The notes under the pieces: generated by a model
Told to the model about the DNA's origin: nothing
Database searches by the model: none
What the model saw: only the letters and a program-made list of their open reading frames with translations
Shown here: positions 1 to 6,460 of the stretch, in pieces
Numbering within the stretch: position 1 is the stretch's first letter
How the letters are laid out: the number at the start of each line of letters is the position of its first letter
Made by a program: the position numbers and the translations under genes
Source: an uncultured Campylobacter sp.
GTDB taxonomy: Bacteria; Campylobacterota; Campylobacteria; Campylobacterales; Campylobacteraceae
Reading direction: 5' to 3'
NCBI RefSeq assembly: GCF_938045405.1
Contig: NZ_CALIMW010000077.1
Location: 1-6,706, forward strand
Length of the DNA: 6,706 bases

Positions 1-114
1 AACATCGGAAGTTTTTTTGATCAATCCGTGCTAAAACAGCGCGCAGTAAGAGCAAAGGCGATGCTAAATTTAAATACTCGTCTGTCCGGATATAAAAGCG
101 GTCGTGAAAGCTAG
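1..114 (+). CDS. 3' end of an upstream gene, product unknown (partial)
   Basis: The first + frame is open from base 1 for 37 codons and ends at TAG 112-114. The peptide ends in LNTRLSGYKSGRES and has an ordinary basic, soluble-looking composition with codon use (CTA, AAA, GCG, TTA) like the neighbouring genes; the other two + frames stop by base 33. I do not recognise the family from so short a tail. An open run of this length at a window edge can occur by chance, so this is a moderate call. If real, the gene lies 447 bp upstream of the protease gene and on the same strand. It could be another member of the import locus (for example an ABC transporter, as in ydd/fus clusters), but nothing in the 37 residues shows this. 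Confidence 0.45.
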   Translation, partial: NIGSFFDQSVLKQRAVRAKAMLNLNTRLSGYKSGRES

Positions 115-153
115 CCGCGGAATTTAGCTATGAAATTTCAAAGCCTAGTAGTC

Positions 154-183
154 CGCCGCGTTCGGCGTAAAATTTTAAAATTT
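154..183 (+). terminator. possible weak terminator after the upstream gene
   Basis: A perfect 5-bp GC stem (154-158 with 163-167, loop CGTT) is followed by TAAAATTTTAAAATTT. It lies about 40 bases after the stop at 112-114. The stem is short and the tail is A/T-mixed rather than a clean T run, so the call is tentative. Confidence 0.3.
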
Positions 184-213
184 ACCGGCTCGCGCTTTTT
201 AAATTTAGCCTGT

Positions 214-244
214 GTGCAAGTAAATTTCAAAATTTATCTTGCGC
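214..244 (+). repeat. long AT-rich hairpin (inverted repeat)
   Basis: GCAAGTAAATTT (216-227) pairs with AAATTTA (230-236) and CTTGC (238-242), leaving only T237 bulged. T215-G243 and G214-C244 can extend it. After opening the innermost pair the loop is TCAA, giving about 13 pairs in all. No T run follows, so it is not an obvious intrinsic terminator. It may be a structured RNA element or one of the many AAATTT dyads in this genome. Confidence 0.45.
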
Positions 245-246
245 GA

Positions 247-270
247 CCGCGCCGCCGTATCGCCGCGCGG
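247..270 (+). repeat. GC-only 6-bp inverted repeat
   Basis: CCGCGC (247-252) and GCGCGG (265-270) are perfectly complementary around a 12-base GC-rich spacer. The dyad directly follows the 214-244 hairpin. No T run follows on either strand. Function unknown. Confidence 0.35.
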
Positions 271-460
271 ATGTGTAGATCAAGATCAAATGCGCCTGCG
301 GACTTCTGCGATAAAATAAACGATAGAAGCCGCGCAGCGCAAACCTAGAATCGATATGCTCGTGAAACAAAGCGGGACTGGCGCAGCGAACAGGCGGGTT
401 AAAAGTTGGCAAATTTAAGAAATATCGCAGGCTGACGGGTCGAAGCGAGCAAATCTAAAA

Positions 461-480
461 AATAGCGCAGAATAGCGCAG
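461..480 (+). repeat. 10-bp tandem duplication (AATAGCGCAG x2)
   Basis: Two perfect adjacent copies of AATAGCGCAG lie about 80 bases before the pqqL start. A diverged relative (AATATCGCAG) sits at 421-430 in a similar context: AAATTTAAGA before the early copy and AAATCTAAAA before the pair. The local sequence therefore seems to have grown by small duplications. Confidence 0.6.
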
Positions 481-561
481 GCGGGCAGCTTGATAGGGCG
501 AAAGAGAAAAGTCTGCAAAAATATCTGCGAGCGAATTTTACTAGAAAATTGAAAGGCTTAA

Positions 562-3303
562 ATGCGAAAAATTTTACTATTTTTACTGCTTTGTGCGGGA
601 GCTTTTGCGCTTGAGTGGGACGAAGCCGTCCTGCGAGGATCGCTGCCAAACGGGCTTAGATACTATATTTTAGAAAATTCCGTGCCTAAAAATTCCGCCG
701 TTTTTTATCTCATCGTGGATGCGGGCTCGATCGATGAGGGCCCCAATGAGCGCGGGCTTGCGCATTTCATCGAGCATATGTCCTTTAACGGAAGCCGCGA
801 TTTTAGCAAAAACGAGCTCATCAAAAAACTGCAGAGCCTGGGCGTGAAATTCGGCGCCGACGTAAATGCGCAGACGGGCTACGACAGCACGATCTACACG
901 CTTAACATCGCCGTTAGCGAAGAAAATTTAAAGGACGTTTTTAAAATTTTTGCTTCGATTGCGGACGGAGTGGAGTTTAATCCGCTTGAGCTCGTAAAAG
1001 AAAGAGGCGTCATAATCGAGGAGGCGCGTAGCCGCGATACGCCGATCGCGAGGCTTTACGAGCGGATGGATGAGGAGCTTTACGGTGGCAGCGCGTATTT
1101 TAATCGCGCGCCGATCGGCGATATGGCGGTCGTAAAATCCGTAAGCGCGCAGCGAATCAAGGAGCTTTATCAAAAAATTTACCAGCCCAGGTCTATGAAA
1201 TTTATAGCCGTGGGCGATTTTAAAAGGGATAAAATTTTAAAACTGCTAGAGCAAAATTTTTCGCCTCTTAAAAATACAAACTCCTACGCCCGCCCGGATA
1301 TGGGCATTCCGCCTAGACAGGGTTTGAAAATTTACAATTACGATACGAACGAAACGTCGCTAAATTCCGTCAAAATTTCGTTTTGGGAGGAATTTGCGCC
1401 CCCAAGTAGCGAGGAGAATGCGAGAAAAATTTTAAAAAGCGAGCTTATCTCGAGCCTTATTTCTACGATTTATGAGAGGGCAAAAGCTAGCGAAGGCGCG
1501 CTGCTGCGAGTTAATTTTTCCAGATCGAATTTGCAGTTTCAAAAAACGATCTATAGCTTTGACGTTGCCGTTTTGGGCGGAGACTTTGACGGCGCGATCT
1601 CGCAGGCGCTCGGGCTAATCAAAGGTCTGCGAGATAGCGGCTTTGATGCGAGCGATTTTGCTCTCGCAAAGGATGCTTTGATCAGCTCGCGGCACAGCGC
1701 CTTCGAACGCAAAAAAAGCGCGAATTCCGCGTTTTTTGCAAGAGAGATTCTTCATGCCGTAAAATCAGGAGCCGTCCTGCCTCGCGCCGCAAAACAGCGT
1801 GATTTGGAAATAAAGCTGTTGCGCGAGATCAGCCTGGAGGAGCTAAATTTAGAATTTAAGCGCCTGACGGATCTGGGCGAGGTGCACGCAAGCGTCTTTA
1901 GCGGCTCCGGATATAATCTGGACGAGGCTAAATTTAAAAAGCTGCAAAGCGGCGCTAAGGCGATAAATACGCATGCCGCGCATAAAAAGCTGCCCGATAG
2001 TTTGATTTCTAAAAACCTGCCTGAGGGCAAAATTTTAAGCAAGAGCTTTGAGCCGCGATTTAAATTTTATACCTACCTGCTTGAAAATAACGCGACCGTG
2101 ATCTTAAAGCCGCTTAAGACGCGCAAGGATTTCATCTCGTTTGCTGCGGTAAGCAGAGGCGGAATGTCCAATCTAGCGCATCCGGGGCTTGGAAGTTTTG
2201 CCGCGATGCTTTCAAACGAAAGCGGCGCAGGCGAGTTTAACAATTATGAAATTTCGCAAATTTTAAGCGGGCGGCAGGTGAATTACCGCAAAAATATATC
2301 CGCGTTCTCGCACGGATTTTACGGAAGCTGCGGCTCGCAGGATCTAAAATGGCTGCTGGAAGCGATAAACTTAGAGATTAGCTCTCCGCGCGTGGACGAG
2401 AAGGCGCTGCAAAATTTAAAGATCAAATCGCTCGACGAGCTTGCGCGAAACGAGAAGCTGCCCGGGTATAAATTTAGCAGGGAATTTAGCGAGTTCTTCT
2501 ACGGCGGCAATGCGCGAATGCGCCCTCTAAGCGCCGCGCAGATCAAAGCGCTTAACGCGGATGAGCTAAAAAAGATCGTCTATGATAAATTTAGCAACGC
2601 GGCATCCTACACTTTCGTGCTTAGCGGCGATTTTGAGTTAAAAGACGCTGAAGTCCTCATAAAAAAGTATCTGGCGAGCTTGCCTGCTCGCGGCGAACGC
2701 GAGGATTTTCAAGACGACGGAATTCGCAGCTTAAGCGGACGGCACGTTTTTATGCGCAACTATCAAAACTCCCCTAGAAGCGACGTCGCGCTTACCGCGA
2801 TAAACAGATCCGCTCCGTACTCGCTTAAAAATACGATAAAAATTTCAGCCCTAGCTTCGGTGCTTCAGGAAGCGCTTAGAGAGCGCATTAGAGAGGATGA
2901 GGGGCGCACCTACGGCTTTTCGGTCGCTTCGAGCCTAAGCCGCATCCCGTACGAGCACTCGAGCCTTCATATTTCGTTTTCCTGCGCGCCGCAAAATACG
3001 GATCAAATTTTATCCGCAATTAGAGAAATTTTTGCAGAAATCGCAGGCGGCGGATCGGACGTAGCGCGGCATCTTGAAAATTTTAAAAAATCCCAGATCA
3101 TCACGGCGCGTACCGCTCGCGAAAGCCCTGAGTTTTGGAACGACGCGCTCGTAAAATACGCGCTTTGGAATGAGGAGATCGCCGATTTTAAGACCTTTGA
3201 AAAGATCATAAATTCCATCTCGCCGAAGGATATCGCGGAGGCGGCGCAGACATATATTTTTGACACCGATGAAACCGTGAGGATAAATGCGCCGAAATTT
3301 TAA
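562..3303 (+). CDS. pqqL: PqqL/FusC-type periplasmic M16 zinc metalloprotease
   Basis: A 913-residue M16 (insulinase/pitrilysin family) protease; E. coli PqqL is of similar size. Residues 1-16 form a Sec signal peptide (basic MRK, a run of Leu, AFA before the likely cleavage site), so the enzyme should act in the periplasm. The inverted zinc motif HFIEH is at 68-72 (H68 and H72 ligands, E71 catalytic). The third ligand is probably E154 in ERGVIIEE. Around it, GSLPNGLRYYI, DVNAQTGYD and YQPRSMKFIAVGD match the PqqL pattern as I recall it. The second M16 half starts near residue 500. Its equivalent of HxxEH reads SFAAM (545-549), so it is the usual non-catalytic half. It keeps the conserved REDEGRTYG (777-785) expected to bind substrate. 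The ATG at 562 has GAAAGG at 551-556, five bases upstream. The receptor gene follows after 330 bp on the same strand. In fus/ydd loci this partner degrades imported protein to release iron; that role here is inferred from context. The frame is intact, with no phase-variable tract. Confidence 0.94.
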   Translation: MRKILLFLLLCAGAFALEWDEAVLRGSLPNGLRYYILENSVPKNSAVFYLIVDAGSIDEGPNERGLAHFIEHMSFNGSRDFSKNELIKKLQSLGVKFGADVNAQTGYDSTIYTLNIAVSEENLKDVFKIFASIADGVEFNPLELVKERGVIIEEARSRDTPIARLYERMDEELYGGSAYFNRAPIGDMAVVKSVSAQRIKELYQKIYQPRSMKFIAVGDFKRDKILKLLEQNFSPLKNTNSYARPDMGIPPRQGLKIYNYDTNETSLNSVKISFWEEFAPPSSEENARKILKSELISSLISTIYERAKASEGALLRVNFSRSNLQFQKTIYSFDVAVLGGDFDGAISQALGLIKGLRDSGFDASDFALAKDALISSRHSAFERKKSANSAFFAREILHAVKSGAVLPRAAKQRDLEIKLLREISLEELNLEFKRLTDLGEVHASVFSGSGYNLDEAKFKKLQSGAKAINTHAAHKKLPDSLISKNLPEGKILSKSFEPRFKFYTYLLENNATVILKPLKTRKDFISFAAVSRGGMSNLAHPGLGSFAAMLSNESGAGEFNNYEISQILSGRQVNYRKNISAFSHGFYGSCGSQDLKWLLEAINLEISSPRVDEKALQNLKIKSLDELARNEKLPGYKFSREFSEFFYGGNARMRPLSAAQIKALNADELKKIVYDKFSNAASYTFVLSGDFELKDAEVLIKKYLASLPARGEREDFQDDGIRSLSGRHVFMRNYQNSPRSDVALTAINRSAPYSLKNTIKISALASVLQEALRERIREDEGRTYGFSVASSLSRIPYEHSSLHISFSCAPQNTDQILSAIREIFAEIAGGGSDVARHLENFKKSQIITARTARESPEFWNDALVKYALWNEEIADFKTFEKIINSISPKDIAEAAQTYIFDTDETVRINAPKF

Positions 3304-3318
3304 CGGGCTCGGCGTCTT

Positions 3319-3341
3319 TAAATTTTACTCGGGAAAATTTA
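3319..3341 (+). repeat. AT-rich hairpin just after pqqL
   Basis: TAAATTTT (3319-3326) and AAAATTTA (3334-3341) form a perfect 8-bp stem around ACTCGGG, 15 bases after the pqqL stop. It has no GC pairs and no T run, so it is weak as a terminator on its own. Confidence 0.4.
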
Positions 3342-3343
3342 CT

Positions 3344-3369
3344 AAGCGCGTTTAAATTTAACGGCGCTT
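3344..3369 (+). terminator. candidate transcription-stop hairpin for pqqL
   Basis: AAGCGCGTT (3344-3352) pairs with AAC (3360-3362) and GCGCTT (3364-3369), leaving one bulged G at 3363: 9 pairs with a TAAATTT loop, 40 bases after the pqqL stop. There is no T run downstream. It may act as a weak terminator, as a 3' stabilising structure, or not at all. Confidence 0.35.
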
Positions 3370-3435
3370 GCACGGCAAATTTCGGCTTCGTAAATTTATA
3401 CAATTTAAAAACGAACTCAAGAATAAAGCTCAATT

Positions 3436-3494
3436 AAATCTATCTGCATCGCGCATAGATTTTAGATAAATTTTATTTTGGAATAGATTTATCT
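3436..3494. repeat. cluster of ATAGATTT dyads upstream of the receptor promoter
   Basis: AAATCTAT (3436-3443) is the exact reverse complement of ATAGATTT (3455-3462), and ATAGATTT recurs in direct orientation at 3483-3490. Separately AGATAAAT (3464-3471) is the exact complement of ATTTATCT (3487-3494). The first dyad can also fold as a stem with an inner TGC/GCA. The cluster ends about 50 bases before the -10 box, a position suited to regulator binding, but I cannot name a regulator. Confidence 0.5.
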
Positions 3495-3544
3495 CGCCGA
3501 TATACCGCTATTTTGTTACATTTTTTCTATTGTTTGCATAAGTC

Positions 3545-3559
3545 GTATAATTGTTATCA
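3545..3559. promoter_or_regulatory. candidate Fur box overlapping the -10
   Basis: GTATAATTGTTATCA agrees with the 7-1-7 Fur model TGATAATnATTATCA at 11 of 14 defined positions. It covers the -10 hexamer and the expected start point, the classic place for repression by iron-loaded Fur. Partial matches arise by chance in AT-rich DNA, so this is a candidate only. Iron control would fit a TonB-dependent receptor. Confidence 0.4.
3546..3551 (+). promoter_or_regulatory. -10 box of the receptor promoter (TATAAT)
   Basis: A perfect TATAAT lies 82 bases before the ATG, preceded by T-rich DNA (3511-3536) and no clear -35 hexamer. Absence of a -35 is normal for sigma-70 promoters in Campylobacter. Transcription would begin near 3558, giving a leader of about 75 bases. 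Confidence 0.6.
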
Positions 3560-3623
3560 CTTTTATTGAAATTTAAAATATTATTGGCTAAATTTCCTCA
3601 GTCTTAATTTTTATTTTCAAAAA

Positions 3624-3629
3624 AGGAGA
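3624..3629 (+). promoter_or_regulatory. ribosome binding site that fixes the receptor start
   Basis: AGGAGA lies five bases (counted from GGAG, 3625-3628) before ATG 3634. It is the strongest ribosome binding site in the window and shows that translation starts upstream of the poly-G tract, so tract length decides the reading frame. No ATG, GTG or TTG lies in frame between the tract and the signal-peptide core that could bypass it. Confidence 0.85.
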
Positions 3630-3633
3630 AAAA

Positions 3634-6360
3634 ATGATTGTCGGTTTTTGGGCCTGTAAGCCATGTAAAAGCGGCGCAGGCCGCAATTATTCCGCTTCCG
3701 TAAAAGGCGAGAAATTTACTCAAAATCGCTGCGGGGGGGGGCTTGCACGCTCCTTAATAGTCGCGGCGTGCCTTTGCGGTCTAAGCATCGCGCAGGATTC
3801 GTCTGGAAATAACGCAACAAGGAGCGTTTCTACCAAAGAAAACCCAGGCGCGCAGAGCTCCGCTGCGACGATAAATAGTTATAAATTCCCTGAAATAGTC
3901 GTCGTCGGCAACATCGACTCGAGCCTGACGAGCGTCGGCGATAGCTACGGCGGTACGCAAAAGATAAGCAGGACGATGATCGAGTCAATGCCTAGCGGCA
4001 ACGGCGACTTCGTGCAGCTTTTGCGCACCAATCCAAACGTGCAATTCAGCTCCACAAATCGCCAGAGCACGACGCTCGGCGAGATCAGCCCCGCAAACAT
4101 CAGTATCAACGGCGCGAAGTATTGGCAAAATAACTTTATGCTCGACGGCGCGAATATGAATAACGATCTCGATCCCGCTAGAAACCCCGGCGGCAATCCT
4201 ACGCGCTTCTCGGCGTTTGATACGATGAATTCCGTCTCGCAAGGTATGGCGATCGATAGCGATTTCTTACGAAGCGTCGAGGTGCACGATAGCGGCGTCT
4301 CGGCAAAATACGGCGGATTTACCGGCGGCGTAGTGGAGGCTAAGACGCGAGATCCGCGCGCGGGCTTTCACGGCAAGTTTTCGATGCAGCACACCGAGGA
4401 TAGTTGGACTAGATACCATATCTACGGCGATGAGCAAAACTTTGAAAACTCCGCTACGCCACTAAATCAGCCGAGATTTGATAAGTGGATCACGAGGTTA
4501 AATTTAGAGGGCACCGTTACAGAGGATCTGGGCTTGATGTTCGGCTACACCAACACTAGAAGTAAAATTCCGCTCAAGGCCTACGACAGAAGATACAACG
4601 CCGATACGACCATCACCGAGCGAGTTCAGAGGCGAAATATAGACAACTACTTTCTAAAAGCGCTTTGGTATGCAAGCGACCGCTTAACTATCACGCCGAG
4701 CGTAACCTACGCGCCCGAGCGAAACAAGATGTTTAACGACCACGTCAAGGATTCATACGCCGATATGAAATCGGGCGGTTTAAATTTAGCGCTTAAAGCC
4801 GACTACGATGGCGATTTTGCTAGATTTAATCAAATTTTATCCTACAGCAAGCTGGAGAGTTCGCGCGATGCAGAGAATGAATATTACAGGGCTTGGCAAT
4901 ACTCAAACGTAAAGAATTGGGGCAGTAAAATTTTATCTGCTTCGGCGATAGAGGGCGGCTTTGGGGATCTCGATCAGACTCAAAAGAGCTTTTCATACAA
5001 CGCGGATCTGGAGTTTAATGAATTTGATCTCGGCGGCAGTAAGCATAGATTTATCACGGGCTTTGAGTTTAAAAAGCAAGAGGCTAAATTTAACGTAAGA
5101 AAAGAGTTTATGACCGCCAGCGGAATAGCACCGCTACCTGCGGGCGTACATGATTGCGATCCGAATGACGAGCTCTGCTCTATAGACGATTCTTTTGCGA
5201 GACTCGGCAGAAGCGGCCAGTTTTTTACGCGAAAAAGCTATTACAAGGGCAATACCAAGGTGGATATGAAGAGCTTGGCGGTTTATCTGGAGGATGAGAT
5301 AAAAATCGGTGATCTTACTTTGCGACCGGGCGTAAGACTAAATAGGGATGATTATATGAAGCAAACGACTGCGGCGCCGAGATTTAACAGCTACTACGAT
5401 ATTTTTGGCGACGGCGATTCGATCATTAGCTTCGGCGCAAACCGCTACTACGGACGCAATCTCTTTACCTATAAATTAAGAGAGGGGCGAGAGGGTCTTG
5501 CCACTACCTACACGCGTCCACGCAATGCCTATACGCAAAACTGGACGCAACTGCCAAAAGACCCGTCTCTAACTAAATTTAATGAGCTAAAGGTGCCTTA
5601 TGAGGATGAGCTGGTATTCGGGGCAAAGCAAAAGCTCGGGAATTTCGAGTTTTTCGGCAAATATGTAAGCCGCAAGGGTAGGGATCAGATCATCAAATCC
5701 ACGCGAAGAGATCTAGGCCTAGCGCCGAATCCGAACTACCAAAACAACTATCAAACCTTTACTAATGACGGCAGAAGCGAAAATAAAATTTTAACCTTCG
5801 GCGTTAAAACGATCGATGATTATGAGGCCTTCGGTACGCTAAATGGCTTTGAGCTGGGCTTTGAGCACATCAAGATGAAAACGAACAACACCCTTTATGA
5901 CATATCGCTTGATAGAGAAACGCTCGAAGATGAAAAGATTGTCGAATACGACGGCAGGCTGATGAGGTTATCGGAGCTTCCGGCGCAGGACTATGCTAGG
6001 CCTTGGACTGCGAGCCTAAACATCATCACGAAAATTCCAAGCTACGGTATCAGCGTGAATAACTTCCTCTCGTTTAAAGGCTCGCAAGAAGCGATCGCTC
6101 GCACCGGCAGGACGCCTGCGGGCAAGTATCCTGCTAGATACGATAAATACGAAAAGGTAAATCTCGGCAAAAGCTACAGCTGGGATGCGCGCATCGGATA
6201 CGCTAAAAAGATGGCGGGCGAGGTGGAATTTTTTACGAATTTAGACATTTACAACGTCCTAAATAAGCGCAACAAAGCAAGACTTAGCAGCGACACCTCG
6301 CTCGATCTAGTCTATGAGGCGGGCAGGCAGTTTTGGCTGGAAGCGGGCATTCGGTGGTAG
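3634..6360 (+). CDS. YddB/FusA-like TonB-dependent outer-membrane receptor, phase-variable
   Basis: A 908-residue TonB-dependent receptor. The signal peptide is unusually long: about 40 polar residues, then SLIVAACLCGLSIA with likely cleavage after A53. A probable TonB box EIVVVG is at 87-92. The plug follows at roughly 100-240, with PSGNGDFVQLLRTNP (120-134), ISINGAKYWQNNFMLDG (156-172) and GVVEAKTRDP. The rest is an outer-membrane beta-barrel ending in FWLEAGIRW, with the C-terminal aromatic residue needed for barrel assembly. Motifs such as GANRYYGRN (601-609), PYEDEL (655-660) and DQIIKSTRRD (684-693) match E. coli YddB as I remember it, so the protein probably imports a protein or iron-containing ligand rather than a common siderophore; the ligand is unknown. 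C508 and C515 are the only cysteines of the mature protein. Codons 34-36 are an uninterrupted G9 tract: this copy is in frame (ON). The M16 protease gene lies just upstream. Confidence 0.93.
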   Translation: MIVGFWACKPCKSGAGRNYSASVKGEKFTQNRCGGGLARSLIVAACLCGLSIAQDSSGNNATRSVSTKENPGAQSSAATINSYKFPEIVVVGNIDSSLTSVGDSYGGTQKISRTMIESMPSGNGDFVQLLRTNPNVQFSSTNRQSTTLGEISPANISINGAKYWQNNFMLDGANMNNDLDPARNPGGNPTRFSAFDTMNSVSQGMAIDSDFLRSVEVHDSGVSAKYGGFTGGVVEAKTRDPRAGFHGKFSMQHTEDSWTRYHIYGDEQNFENSATPLNQPRFDKWITRLNLEGTVTEDLGLMFGYTNTRSKIPLKAYDRRYNADTTITERVQRRNIDNYFLKALWYASDRLTITPSVTYAPERNKMFNDHVKDSYADMKSGGLNLALKADYDGDFARFNQILSYSKLESSRDAENEYYRAWQYSNVKNWGSKILSASAIEGGFGDLDQTQKSFSYNADLEFNEFDLGGSKHRFITGFEFKKQEAKFNVRKEFMTASGIAPLPAGVHDCDPNDELCSIDDSFARLGRSGQFFTRKSYYKGNTKVDMKSLAVYLEDEIKIGDLTLRPGVRLNRDDYMKQTTAAPRFNSYYDIFGDGDSIISFGANRYYGRNLFTYKLREGREGLATTYTRPRNAYTQNWTQLPKDPSLTKFNELKVPYEDELVFGAKQKLGNFEFFGKYVSRKGRDQIIKSTRRDLGLAPNPNYQNNYQTFTNDGRSENKILTFGVKTIDDYEAFGTLNGFELGFEHIKMKTNNTLYDISLDRETLEDEKIVEYDGRLMRLSELPAQDYARPWTASLNIITKIPSYGISVNNFLSFKGSQEAIARTGRTPAGKYPARYDKYEKVNLGKSYSWDARIGYAKKMAGEVEFFTNLDIYNVLNKRNKARLSSDTSLDLVYEAGRQFWLEAGIRW
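3733..3741 (+). repeat. poly-G tract (G9), probable phase-variation switch
   Basis: Nine consecutive Gs encode Gly34-Gly36 of the receptor precursor; it is the only G or C run of more than about five in the window. With one G fewer the frame reaches TAA at 3755-3757 (about 40 residues made). With one G more it reaches TAA at 3810-3812 (about 59 residues). Both end before the TonB box. Slipped-strand changes in such G tracts are the standard phase-variation mechanism in Campylobacter, and Neisseria haem receptors (HmbR, HpuA) switch the same way. Switching here is inferred, not observed. Confidence 0.85.
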
Positions 6361-6371
6361 CGTGAGCTAAA

Positions 6372-6410
6372 TTTGCGGAGCTTTTCAAATTTCAGGGCTC
6401 CGCAAAATTT
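6372..6410 (+). terminator. rho-independent terminator of the receptor gene
   Basis: TTTGCGGAGC (6372-6381) and GCTCCGCAAA (6397-6406) form a perfect 10-bp stem with a 15-base loop, 11 bases after the stop codon. With one bulged A it extends to AAATTT/AAATTT (6369-6410). The trailing T run is short (ATTT), but the stem is the strongest GC-containing hairpin in the region and its position is right. Confidence 0.6.
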
Positions 6411-6460
6411 CGTGAAATTCTTTGAAATTTACGGCGTTTTGCGAAGTTTCAAATTTCACG
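6411..6460 (+). repeat. long inverted repeat A
   Basis: CGTGAAA (6411-6417) pairs with TTTCACG (6454-6460), and TTTGAAA (6421-6427) pairs with TTTCAAA (6447-6453). Together they give 14 pairs with a 3-base bulge (6418-6420) and a 19-base loop that contains the left arm of repeat B. Confidence 0.5.

Larger units (their letters stand above)
115..561. other. 447-bp region without a convincing gene; structured leader upstream of pqqL
   Basis: No frame here gives a credible protein: the longest + ORF (130-348) is arginine-rich, lacks a ribosome binding site and spans hairpin-forming sequence. What is visible is a series of dyads: a small GC hairpin at 154-167, a long AT-rich hairpin at 214-244, a GC-only dyad at 247-270, and a 10-bp tandem duplication at 461-480. 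I see no strong -10 box; TAAAAT at 312-317 is a weak candidate. The stretch may be a terminator region plus a long 5' untranslated leader for pqqL, or could hold a small RNA. Neither is proved by the sequence. Confidence 0.5.
3304..3633 (+). other. 330-bp pqqL-receptor intergenic region
   Basis: No gene is present. From left to right it holds two hairpins after the pqqL stop (3319-3369), a cluster of ATAGATTT/AAATCTAT and AGATAAAT/ATTTATCT dyads (3436-3494), T-rich tracts (about 3511-3536), a TATAAT box (3546-3551) overlapped by a Fur-box-like palindrome, an AT-rich leader of about 75 bases, and a strong ribosome binding site. The length and content suggest the receptor has its own promoter rather than relying only on read-through from pqqL. 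Confidence 0.7.

Noticed and set aside
12..18. T7 run as a second contingency tract
   Set aside because: Short T runs are common in this AT-rich genome and Campylobacter phase variation uses G/C tracts; the gene itself is only tentatively called.
130..348. 72-codon + strand ORF
   Set aside because: No ribosome binding site, arginine-heavy composition from reading GC-rich dyads, and it overlaps the hairpins at 154-167, 214-244 and 247-270.
928..1173. Minus-strand ORFs inside both large genes
   Set aside because: They are antisense shadows of strongly supported coding regions, with no ribosome binding sites or recognisable domains.
2194..2208. Missing HxxEH in the second half of the protease (SFAAM at 545-549)
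   Set aside because: Two-domain M16 proteases normally keep zinc only in the N-terminal half, so this is not a sign of inactivation.
3754..3771. Lipobox-like VAAC in the receptor signal peptide (residues 43-46)
   Set aside because: Only about four hydrophobic residues precede the Cys, and beta-barrel receptors are not lipoproteins; cleavage after SIA (residue 53) fits better.
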